Shown here one piece after another: positions 8,456 through 14,428 of a DNA stretch of 14,428 nt. Each line of letters begins with the position of its first letter. Position 1 is the stretch's first letter. The stretch is taken from contig JACZSI010000030.1 in assembly GCA_022574265.1 (NCBI GenBank), positions 1 through 14,428 of the forward strand, given 5' to 3'. The stretch comes from Chloroflexota bacterium (GTDB lineage Bacteria > Chloroflexota > Dehalococcoidia > Lucifugimonadales > Australimonadaceae). The notes beneath the pieces are model-generated. The model was not told the DNA's origin, ran no database searches, and worked only from the letters and a program-made list of their open reading frames with translations. The position numbers were made by a program, and so were the translations under genes.

Positions 8456-9094
8456 GTGCATCGCATGTGGAGCAGGAAAGGGGCGCTGGCGGCGGCATTC
8501 GTGCTGCTGGCCCTCACGCTCGCCGCGTGCAAGCCGGGCGACCCGGGGCGGTCCACCGGCGCCTACCCGATCGACATCTTCCAGGAGATGCACTACAACC
8601 AGTCCTACAAGGCAGGGGAGCCGCCTCGTCTCCTCCCGCCGGAGGGCTCCGTGCCCATCACCGGAGGGTACATACCGGCGGTCAGCAAGGCCGAGTCGGC
8701 GGACCTCACGAGCCCGTACCCGGTGGACGGACGGACGCTTGCGCGGGGCGCGCTGCTCTACCGTCAGAACTGCTCCATGTGCCACGGGCTCGCGGCGGCG
8801 GGTGACGGGCTGGTCGGCGTGAAGCTCCAGGACTACGGCATCAACCCACCTGCCTTCGACTCCGTGCGCATCCGGGACCTGACCCCAGGCGAGGCGTACT
8901 CATCGGTCTCGCGGGGCTTCGGCGGATTCATGCCCCGCTTCGAGGCATTGCTGAACGAGGAGGACCGCTGGGCGCTCGTCGCGCTGATCGACGCGGCGGC
9001 GGCCGAGCGCGCCGCGGCGCTCGATGCGATCAACAGCCTGGATGAGCCTGAGCGGACGCTGCGTCTCCTCGAGCTGCGAGATGCGTCCGGTTAG
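8456..9094 (+). CDS. actE: ACIII monoheme cytochrome c lipoprotein ActE
   Basis: A 212-residue lipoprotein cytochrome, the monoheme electron-transfer subunit of ACIII. It has a lipoprotein signal ending LTLAAC with Cys25 as the lipid site. The conserved ActE region EMHYNQSYKAGEPPRLLPPE (44-63) follows. The single heme motif is CSMCH (106-110), and Met159 in GGFMPRF is the likely distal ligand. Start GTG 8456 is preferred to ATG 8465 because AAGGAG (8440-8445) lies 10 nt from the GTG; the ATG would be 19 nt away. The C-terminal 40 residues are an Ala/Glu/Leu-rich helix. The gene sits at the end of the ACIII block, just before the heme-attachment genes that its maturation needs. Confidence 0.92.
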   Translation: MHRMWSRKGALAAAFVLLALTLAACKPGDPGRSTGAYPIDIFQEMHYNQSYKAGEPPRLLPPEGSVPITGGYIPAVSKAESADLTSPYPVDGRTLARGALLYRQNCSMCHGLAAAGDGLVGVKLQDYGINPPAFDSVRIRDLTPGEAYSSVSRGFGGFMPRFEALLNEEDRWALVALIDAAAAERAAALDAINSLDEPERTLRLLELRDASG

Positions 9095-9097
9095 GCG

Positions 9098-9652
9098 TTG
9101 GCGGGCGCGTCCGGCGCCGGGCCGGTGATCACGGTGGCTCACGTGCGTCAACAGAGGACCCAGGCCCGCTGGTGGCTGCCCGGCGTACTCGCGGTGGCGC
9201 TTGTGGCGCTGCTCACGTCTCCGGCGCACGCCCAGGTGCAAGAGCCCCTGCCCTTGGAGCTTGAGGTCCAGGCGCAGGCGCTGTATGAGAGCGTCATGTG
9301 CCCGCAGTGCGCCGGCCAGACGATCTCGCAGTCGCATTCGCAGATCGCCAAGGCCATGCGAGCGGCCGTCCGCGAGGGGCTGCTGGCGGGCGAGAGTCCG
9401 GAGGAGGTCCTCGATTCGCTCGTCGTCTCGTTCGGCGAGGGTGTGCTGGCGTCGCCGCCCACACGCGGCTGGCCGCTGCTCGTCTGGCTCGGCCCTCCCG
9501 TAGCGCTTGTCCTGGGAGGCGCCGCACTGGTGCTCGCGGTCCGGGGGCTGCGCCGGGGGGCCGGCCGAGACACGGCACCCGCCGAGAGCAAGGCCACGGG
9601 CGACCTCGCACCGTATCTAGACTTGGTGGACAGGGAGATCGGCGAGGCTTAG
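9098..9652 (+). CDS. ccmH: cytochrome c maturation protein CcmH
   Basis: CcmH/CycL/NrfF family, which keeps apocytochrome c thiols reduced and takes part in heme ligation on the outer side of the membrane. The thiol pair is in VMCPQCAGQTISQSHSQIA, Cys68 and Cys71 in this numbering, matching the usual RCPxCQxQSI motif. The following MRAAVREGLLAGESPEEVLD and SFGEGVLASPP are family signatures. A signal peptide probably ends AHA/Q near residue 45, and one C-terminal transmembrane helix lies at about 124-147. The start is uncertain: TTG 9098 is the longest reading, but GTG codons at 9125, 9134 and 9143 give more normal signal-peptide lengths, and none has a clear RBS. It lies 3 nt after actE, so the maturation genes appear to share its transcript. 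Confidence 0.87.
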   Translation: MAGASGAGPVITVAHVRQQRTQARWWLPGVLAVALVALLTSPAHAQVQEPLPLELEVQAQALYESVMCPQCAGQTISQSHSQIAKAMRAAVREGLLAGESPEEVLDSLVVSFGEGVLASPPTRGWPLLVWLGPPVALVLGGAALVLAVRGLRRGAGRDTAPAESKATGDLAPYLDLVDREIGEA

Positions 9653-9666
9653 GCGGAAGGAGCGGC

Positions 9667-11670
9667 ATGGCTGATCTGGGGACGGCGACGATAACCCTCG
9701 CGCTTGCGCTCGCGGCGTACGGCAGCGTGGCGTCGTTCGTGGGCGCGAACGGGCGGCAGGAGGCGCTCGTCGTGAGCGGGCGGCGGGCGAACTACATGGC
9801 GGCGCTCGCGCTCGGCGTGGCGGTCCTCGCGCTGGTGACGGCGTTCCTGAGCAACGACTTCAGCATCCGCTACGTGGCGGAGCATTCCAACCTCGCCATG
9901 CCGCGCATCTACACGTGGGTCGCGTTCTACGCCGGCAACGAGGGCTCGCTGCTCTTCGTCGCCTTCGCCCTCAGCGGCATGGCGGCGGTCTCGATGGCGA
10001 TGACGCCGCGCCGTGCGGGCGCGCTGCGCGCGTATACCAACGGCGTGCTGATGCTGATCCTGACGTTCTTCCTGGTCGTGCTGCTCGTGCTCGCCAACCC
10101 CTTCGTGGAGCTTGCGGCGGCGCCGTTCGACGGCATCGGCATCAACCCGCTGCTGACGCATCCGGGCATGTTCGTGCACCCGCCGATGCTGATGACGGGG
10201 CTCGTGGCGATCACGGTGCCGTTCGCGCTGGGCATGGGCACGCTGCTCTCGGGGCGGATCGACGACGAGTGGGTGGACAGCGCGCGGGTCTGGGGACTCG
10301 TCGCGTGGGCCCTGCTCGGGACGGGGCTGCTGCTGGGGGCGTGGTGGGCCTATACGATCCTGGGCTGGGGCGGGTACTGGGCATGGGACCCGGTGGAGAA
10401 CGCGGCGTTCATGCCTTGGCTGGCGCTGACCGCCTTCATCCACTCCATCATGGTGCAGAAGCGGCGCGGCATGTTCCGGATGTGGAACATCGCGCTCATC
10501 AACATCGCCTATACCCTCGGCGCCTTCGGCATCTTCATCAACCGCGGGGGGCCGGTGCCGTCGGTGCACTCGTTCGGCGCGTCGACGCTCGGCTGGGTCT
10601 TCCTGACGTTCTTGGGCGTCGCCACGCTCGCTTCGTTCGGTCTCTTCTTCTACCGCCTGGCGGTGCTGCGCAGCACGCACGCGCTGGAGTCCACGCTCTC
10701 GCGCGAAACAGCGTTCCTCGTGAACAACCTGCTGCTGCTGGGCATCGCCTTCGCCACGCTGTGGGGCGTCGTCTTCCCGCTGATCTCCGAGCTCACGACA
10801 GGCCGCACGATCACCGTGGGCGAGCCCTTCTTCAACCAGGTCAACGGTCCGATGATGCTCGCGCTGATCGTCCTGATGGGCGTCGGACCGCTGCTGCCGT
10901 GGCGGACCGCCACGTGGGCGACGGTCCGCCGGGCGCTCGTCGTGCCGGTCGCGATCACGGCCGCCATCACCGCGGCGGTCGCGGTGCTGTTCGAGATCCG
11001 CATCATCGCCGTCCTCGTGGGGACCGCCGCCAGCACGCTCGTCGCGGTCTCCGTGCTGCGCGAGTGGGTGCGCGGGACCATCGCGCGCCACCGGGCCACG
11101 GGGGCGGCGTACCCGCTCGCGTTCGCGGCGCTCATCGCCTCGAACCGGCCACGCTACGGCGGGTACGTCGTGCACCTGGCGATCGTCATGCTCGCCTTCG
11201 GCATCATCGGGTCGACGTTCTACAGCACCACGCGCGACGTGTTCATGCGCGTGGGCGACAGCACGACCGTCGGCGTTTACACCGTCGAGTTCGCCGCCGT
11301 CGAGACGACGACGTTCGCGGACCGGACGGAGCGCGAGGCGGTCCTGCGCATATCGCGCGACGGCAAGCCGCTGGGCACGATGCGCGCGTGGAACGGCGTC
11401 TATCCCTCCTTCCAGATGGTCTCGACCAGGGCTGCGATCCGCTCGACGCCGGTGGACGACCTGTACGTCATCTTCAGCGAGGTGCAGCCCGATGGGCAGA
11501 CCGCGGCGTTCCGGCTGCTGGTGAACCCGATGGTGTGGTGGATGTGGGTCGCCGGCCCCTTCGTCATCCTGGGGACGGTGATCGCGCTGTGGCCGGCCCG
11601 CCAGCGAGCGGCCGCCTACGTCGAGCTCCCCGATCGCGCGGGCGCCGGGCTTGCCGAGGGCGCGTCGTGA
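9667..11670 (+). CDS. ccmF: heme lyase subunit CcmF
   Basis: CcmF/CcsA-superfamily membrane protein of 667 residues, which attaches heme to CxxCH motifs in system I cytochrome c maturation. The tryptophan-rich WWD motif is intact: WGGYWAWDPVEN at residues 234-245. Other family segments are AGNEGSLLFV, THPGMFVHPPM with its histidines, NIAYTLGAFGIFINRGG and SNRPRYGGYVVHL. Roughly 14-15 transmembrane helices are visible. An extracytoplasmic domain of about 130 residues precedes the last helix, as is normal. Start ATG 9667 follows AAGGAG. Its stop overlaps the next start (GTGA). The other system I genes (ccmA-E, ccmG) are not in this window. Confidence 0.93.
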   Translation: MADLGTATITLALALAAYGSVASFVGANGRQEALVVSGRRANYMAALALGVAVLALVTAFLSNDFSIRYVAEHSNLAMPRIYTWVAFYAGNEGSLLFVAFALSGMAAVSMAMTPRRAGALRAYTNGVLMLILTFFLVVLLVLANPFVELAAAPFDGIGINPLLTHPGMFVHPPMLMTGLVAITVPFALGMGTLLSGRIDDEWVDSARVWGLVAWALLGTGLLLGAWWAYTILGWGGYWAWDPVENAAFMPWLALTAFIHSIMVQKRRGMFRMWNIALINIAYTLGAFGIFINRGGPVPSVHSFGASTLGWVFLTFLGVATLASFGLFFYRLAVLRSTHALESTLSRETAFLVNNLLLLGIAFATLWGVVFPLISELTTGRTITVGEPFFNQVNGPMMLALIVLMGVGPLLPWRTATWATVRRALVVPVAITAAITAAVAVLFEIRIIAVLVGTAASTLVAVSVLREWVRGTIARHRATGAAYPLAFAALIASNRPRYGGYVVHLAIVMLAFGIIGSTFYSTTRDVFMRVGDSTTVGVYTVEFAAVETTTFADRTEREAVLRISRDGKPLGTMRAWNGVYPSFQMVSTRAAIRSTPVDDLYVIFSEVQPDGQTAAFRLLVNPMVWWMWVAGPFVILGTVIALWPARQRAAAYVELPDRAGAGLAEGAS

Positions 11671-12011
11671 CCGTGCTCATCGTCACGCTGCTGGTCGCTG
11701 CTTCGGTGGCCGTGCTTGCCTACCCCCTGCTCGTGCGGCGCCCCGTCGACCCGGACGAGCAGGCCGAAGAGCTTTCCCTGGGGTTACGGAAGGCCCGCGA
11801 CCGCGTCTACGAAGAGATCCGCGTGCTCCAGCAGGAGTACTTCTTGGAGACGGTCTCGCAGGAGGAGTACACGGAGCAGCTCCAAGCAGCGCGCCTACGG
11901 GCCGCCGAGCTGCTCGCCCAGCAGCAGCAGGTGCAGCAGACGCTTCGGTCCATCGGCGAGGGCGTCGAGGAGCAGATGGGCCTGGCCGGGGACGGCGGGC
12001 GCGACCCGTGA
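11667..12011 (+). CDS. CcmI-like cytochrome c biogenesis protein, short form
   Basis: A 114-residue protein with one N-terminal transmembrane helix (about residues 2-21), then a charged helical segment. KARDRVYEEIRVLQQEYFLE followed by TVSQEEYTEQLQAARLRAAE resembles the N-terminal CcmI/CycH pattern of a helical hairpin after the anchor. It lacks the TPR domain of full-length CcmI, which chaperones apocytochromes, so it corresponds only to the CcmI-1 part. Residues from about 88 on are Gln-rich (QQQQVQQ), probably coiled coil. Start GTG 11667 overlaps the ccmF stop by 4 nt. Position after ccmF supports a role with the heme ligation complex; the exact function is inferred. Confidence 0.75.
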   Translation: MTVLIVTLLVAASVAVLAYPLLVRRPVDPDEQAEELSLGLRKARDRVYEEIRVLQQEYFLETVSQEEYTEQLQAARLRAAELLAQQQQVQQTLRSIGEGVEEQMGLAGDGGRDP

Positions 12012-13207
12012 GGCGGGCCGCGGTCGTCGCGGCCATCGCGTGGGCGCTGGCGCTGGGCGTCCCCGGCGCGGCCATCGCGCAGGACGCCGCCGAAGCCGTC
12101 ATCACGGGCGTCGTCGCGCACGGCGCAGACCCCGGAAGCTTCGACCCAACCGCGCTCCTCGTGTCGCTGGACGTGCTCGAAGGCGTGAGCCCGCTGGCTC
12201 AGCTGAGCACCCGTCCCGCGGCCGACGGGACGTTCACGTTCACCGTCGCCCCCGCGCCGACCCGGACCTACTTCCTGAGCGTCGAGCACCAGGGCGCGCG
12301 CTATTCGGCGAGCCGCCGCGCCGACACGCTGGACGATCCCGTCACGCTGACGGTGTTCGACGCGACGAACGACCCCGGCGTGCTCCGCTTCGACACCTAC
12401 ACGGTGCTCGTCACCGGCGCGCTGGGCGACGACGGCATCGTCGAGGTGCTCGAACGAGTCGCCGTCAGCAACGACAGCGACACCACGCTCGTGCCCGACT
12501 TCGACGCCGAGGGCCCGGCCATGCTGGGGTTCTTGCGGTTCGGACTTCCGTCGGGGGCGTACAACCTCGACGTGCGCTCGGACCTGGTCGGCGGCGAGGT
12601 CCTGGAGGTGGACCTCGGCTTCGCCCTGACGACGCCCGTGCCGCCGACGCGCGGCGAGCCGCACGAGTTCGAGTTCGTGTACCGGCTCGACTACGACGGC
12701 TCCGCCATCGACCTGAGCCGCACGATGCGGTTCGGCGCGGCCTCGTTCCGCTTCGTGGCGCCGGTAGACGTCGCGCGGCCCGCCTCGCCACGGCTCGTGG
12801 ACCTGGGCGCGGCGGAGTTCGACGGACGGCTGCTCCGGCTCCTCGAAGGCGAGGACATCGCGCCCGGCGAGCGGATCGAGCTCACGCTATCGGGGCTACC
12901 GACGCCGTCGCTGCGCGCGCGGCTCCAACGCCAGGTGGGCGATGTGTACCTGCGGTTCGTCGTGCCGGGGCTGGTGGCATCGGCGATGCTCGGCCTGCTC
13001 GTGGTTGGGCTCGCCCGCCGCCGCCGAGCGTCCGCGGCCGAGGGCGCGAGTGCGGCCGAGCGTCGCGCCGCGCTGCTCGCGGAGGTCGGCGCGCTCGAGG
13101 CGCGCCGGCGCGACGGCAGCGTGAGCGACCGGAGCCACGAGGCCGAGCGTGCCGCGCTCAAGCAAGCGCTCGTCGCACTGGAGATCGAAGAGCGCCTGGA
13201 CCGCTGA
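12008..13207 (+). CDS. exported membrane-anchored beta-rich protein, unknown function
   Basis: A 399-residue protein that I cannot assign. A signal peptide (residues 1-24, ending AIA/Q) leads to a large extracytoplasmic region rich in alternating hydrophobic and polar residues, looking like two or three beta-sandwich domains. The first (about 28-110) resembles a carboxypeptidase-regulatory-like fold (ITGVVAHGA, ADGTFTFTV, TYFLSVEHQGARYSA). One transmembrane helix follows at about 316-336 (FVVPGLVASAMLGLLVVGLA), then a basic stop-transfer and a cytoplasmic helical tail, LLAEVGALEARRRDGSVSD, much like the CcmI-type hairpin. There is no CxxC or heme motif. Start GTG 12008 overlaps the previous stop by 4 nt (GTGA), so it is translationally coupled to the CcmI-like gene. 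The context suggests a helper of cytochrome c assembly. Confidence 0.78.
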   Translation: MRRAAVVAAIAWALALGVPGAAIAQDAAEAVITGVVAHGADPGSFDPTALLVSLDVLEGVSPLAQLSTRPAADGTFTFTVAPAPTRTYFLSVEHQGARYSASRRADTLDDPVTLTVFDATNDPGVLRFDTYTVLVTGALGDDGIVEVLERVAVSNDSDTTLVPDFDAEGPAMLGFLRFGLPSGAYNLDVRSDLVGGEVLEVDLGFALTTPVPPTRGEPHEFEFVYRLDYDGSAIDLSRTMRFGAASFRFVAPVDVARPASPRLVDLGAAEFDGRLLRLLEGEDIAPGERIELTLSGLPTPSLRARLQRQVGDVYLRFVVPGLVASAMLGLLVVGLARRRRASAAEGASAAERRAALLAEVGALEARRRDGSVSDRSHEAERAALKQALVALEIEERLDR

Positions 13208-13214
13208 TACTACG

Positions 13215-13247
13215 TACGTGCATTGCGCCGCACTTCGTAAGCACGTA
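13215..13247. repeat. inverted repeat TACGTGC / GCACGTA over the ABC gene promoter
   Basis: A 7-bp perfect inverted repeat, left arm 13215-13221 and right arm 13241-13247, with 19 nt between. The left arm lies just upstream of the -35 candidate and the right arm overlaps the -10. It could be an operator. A second reading is a weak terminator for the operon, since TTCTTT follows, but the long loop and short stem make that less likely. Confidence 0.35.
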
Positions 13248-13251
13248 TTCT
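13223..13251 (+). promoter_or_regulatory. candidate leaderless promoter of the ABC ATPase gene
   Basis: TTGCGC (13223-13228), a 17-nt spacer and TATTCT (13246-13251) precede the ATG at 13258 by 6 nt. The expected transcription start therefore coincides with the start codon. No Shine-Dalgarno is present before this ATG, which agrees with a leaderless mRNA. Confidence 0.45.
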
Positions 13252-13257
13252 TTCCGC

Positions 13258-14340
13258 ATGGCCGCGAAACCTCAGGAGTCAGTACGGGCGAATGCCGGGC
13301 TGGGCGCGGACGTGCCTGCCGTCCGCTGCGTCGGCCTGGCCAAGCGCTTCGGCGCCACGGTCGCCGTGCGGGAAGCGAGCTTCGAGGTGGGCCGCGGCGC
13401 GCTCATGGCGCTTCTCGGGCCGAGCGGCGGCGGCAAGACGACCCTCCTGCGCATGATCGCCGGCTTCGAGTCCCCGGACGAGGGGTCGATCGAGATCGAC
13501 GGCCGGACGATGGTCAACGGCCGGACGCCCGTGCCACCCGAGCAACGGCGTGTGGGCATGGTGTTCCAGGACTTCGCCCTCTTCCCCCACCTCAGCGTGC
13601 GCGACAACGTGGCGTTCGGCGCCCCCAAGGGACCGGACCGCGACGAGCGCGTCGCGAGCGTACTCCTGCTCGTGGGCCTCGAGTCCTCCGGCGAGCGTAT
13701 GCCCCACCAGCTCTCCGGCGGCGAGCAGCAGCGCGTCGCCCTGGCCCGCGCGCTGGCGCCGCGCCCGGCGGTGGTGCTGCTCGACGAGCCCTTCTCGAAC
13801 CTGGACGCGGCGCTGCGGGCCAGGGTGCGCGACGAGGTGCGCCAGATCCTGCGCGCGGCCGACACCGCGGCTGTCTTCGTCACCCACGATCAGGACGAAG
13901 CATTCGGCCTCGCCGACCAGGTCGGTATCCTTCTGGACAACACCGTCGTCCAGGTCGGCACGCCGGAGGACGTCTACCTCCACCCCGCCTCGCTGGACGT
14001 CGCGCGCTTCCTGGGCGAGGCGAACGTGCTGGACGGCGTGGCCTCCGCGGGGTCGGTGGTCTGCGAGCTGGGCACGCTCGCCATCGGCGGCGACGCCGGG
14101 CTCACGGGCCCGGTCAAGGTCGCGGTGCGGCCGGAGACGCTGCGCCTGCACCCCGAGGATGGGCCTTCCGTCACGGCCGAGGTCGTCGGGCGCGAGTTCC
14201 ACGGCATCTACAAGCTGGTGACGCTGCGGCTGCCTTCGGGCACGACGCTATCCGCCGTGATGGGGCTCCACGTGCCGGCCACGGTCGGCGAGAGCGTGCA
14301 GGTCGGCGTCAACAGCTTCGTTTCCGCGTTCCCCGCCTAG
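13258..14340 (+). CDS. ABC transporter ATP-binding protein, FbpC/PotA type
   Basis: Cytoplasmic ATPase of 360 residues from an importer of the iron(III)/spermidine/sulfate group. Motifs: Walker A GPSGGGKTT (54-62), Q-loop Gln104 in VFQDFALFPH, signature LSGGEQQRVALARAL (152-166), Walker B VVLLDE (172-177), D-loop NLDAALR and switch His210 in THDQDEAFGLAD. The segment QVGTPEDVYLHPASLDVARFLG is typical of FbpC and PotA. A C-terminal regulatory domain (about 255-360, with VAVRPETLRLHP) carries the TOBE fold. Residues 1-20 are an extra, poorly conserved leader. No permease or binding-protein gene lies beside it on this strand, so the substrate is unknown; iron is a guess from similarity. ATG 13258 is chosen because it fits the promoter and the family start. 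Confidence 0.92.
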   Translation: MAAKPQESVRANAGLGADVPAVRCVGLAKRFGATVAVREASFEVGRGALMALLGPSGGGKTTLLRMIAGFESPDEGSIEIDGRTMVNGRTPVPPEQRRVGMVFQDFALFPHLSVRDNVAFGAPKGPDRDERVASVLLLVGLESSGERMPHQLSGGEQQRVALARALAPRPAVVLLDEPFSNLDAALRARVRDEVRQILRAADTAAVFVTHDQDEAFGLADQVGILLDNTVVQVGTPEDVYLHPASLDVARFLGEANVLDGVASAGSVVCELGTLAIGGDAGLTGPVKVAVRPETLRLHPEDGPSVTAEVVGREFHGIYKLVTLRLPSGTTLSAVMGLHVPATVGESVQVGVNSFVSAFPA

Positions 14341-14346
14341 CCGCCC

Positions 14347-14428
14347 CTATTTGAACGTCCCCTCGACGATGTCGAGCACCTGGTGCAGGCCGCTCAGCGT
14401 GAAGTTGCCCTCGATCCCGCCGATGCCG
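14347..14428 (-). CDS. 3' end of an unidentified convergent gene (partial)
   Basis: On the minus strand an open frame runs from the window edge to a TAG at 14347-14349. It encodes about 26 residues, beginning GIGGIEGNFTLSGLHQV and ending DIVEGTFK. The fragment is too short to name. It ends only 6 nt from the stop of the ABC ATPase on the other strand, leaving no room for a separate terminator. It might be a substrate-binding protein or another part of a transport locus, but the sequence here does not show this. Confidence 0.5.
   Translation of the reverse strand, partial: GIGGIEGNFTLSGLHQVLDIVEGTFK

Noticed and set aside
9649..11175. 508-codon open frame on the minus strand opposite ccmF
   Set aside because: The translation is His/Arg/Asp-rich without recognisable motifs; shadow of ccmF.
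11716..13257. Possible long N-terminal extension of the ABC ATPase
   Set aside because: The frame is open back to 11716, but the upstream translation is Arg-rich shadow of the CcmI-like and beta-rich genes; ATPase similarity begins about 20 residues after ATG 13258, where a promoter candidate also fits.

Overview
The window is high-GC bacterial DNA dominated by one long plus-strand operon (about 1276-13207). It encodes an alternative complex III (ACIII, quinol:cytochrome c oxidoreductase), followed by cytochrome c maturation genes. No 16S gene or other taxonomic marker is present. ACIII combined with CcmF/CcmH/CcmI-type maturation and high GC would suit Chloroflexota (for example Dehalococcoidia, SAR202 or Thermomicrobia relatives), but this is inference and other phyla carry ACIII.

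Layout. (1) 11-499, minus: an Lrp/AsnC-type regulator with a good sigma70-like promoter. (2) 500-1275: a mostly non-coding stretch holding a probable 68-residue twin-arginine mini-protein (708-914, minus) with its own promoter candidate, then a TTGACA-type promoter (1117-1145) that probably drives the operon. (3) 1276-9094: a small two-helix membrane protein, pentaheme ActA, a split ActB (molybdopterin-oxidoreductase-like B1 with a Tat signal; four-cluster ferredoxin B2), two adjacent NrfD/PsrC-like quinone-site subunits (ActF-like, then ActC), ActD and the monoheme lipoprotein ActE. (4) 9098-13207: CcmH, CcmF, a CcmI-like protein and an exported, membrane-anchored protein of unknown function. 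(5) 13258-14340: an FbpC/PotA-type ABC ATPase with an apparently leaderless promoter. (6) 14347-14428, minus: the 3' end of an unidentified convergent gene.

How they work together: quinol is oxidised at the NrfD-like membrane subunits. Electrons probably pass through the Fe-S clusters of ActB2 to the hemes of ActA and ActE and on to a soluble carrier or terminal oxidase, which is not in this window. At least six covalently bound hemes are needed (five in ActA, one in ActE), which explains the heme-attachment genes in the same operon. Gene spacing is -8 to +22 nt throughout, so co-transcription is likely.

I see no CRISPR array, transposon, tRNA, rRNA or toxin/defence system. The main content is a known respiratory complex. 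The less explained parts are the small first gene, the last gene of the operon, the Tat mini-protein, and the subunit order with split ActB.
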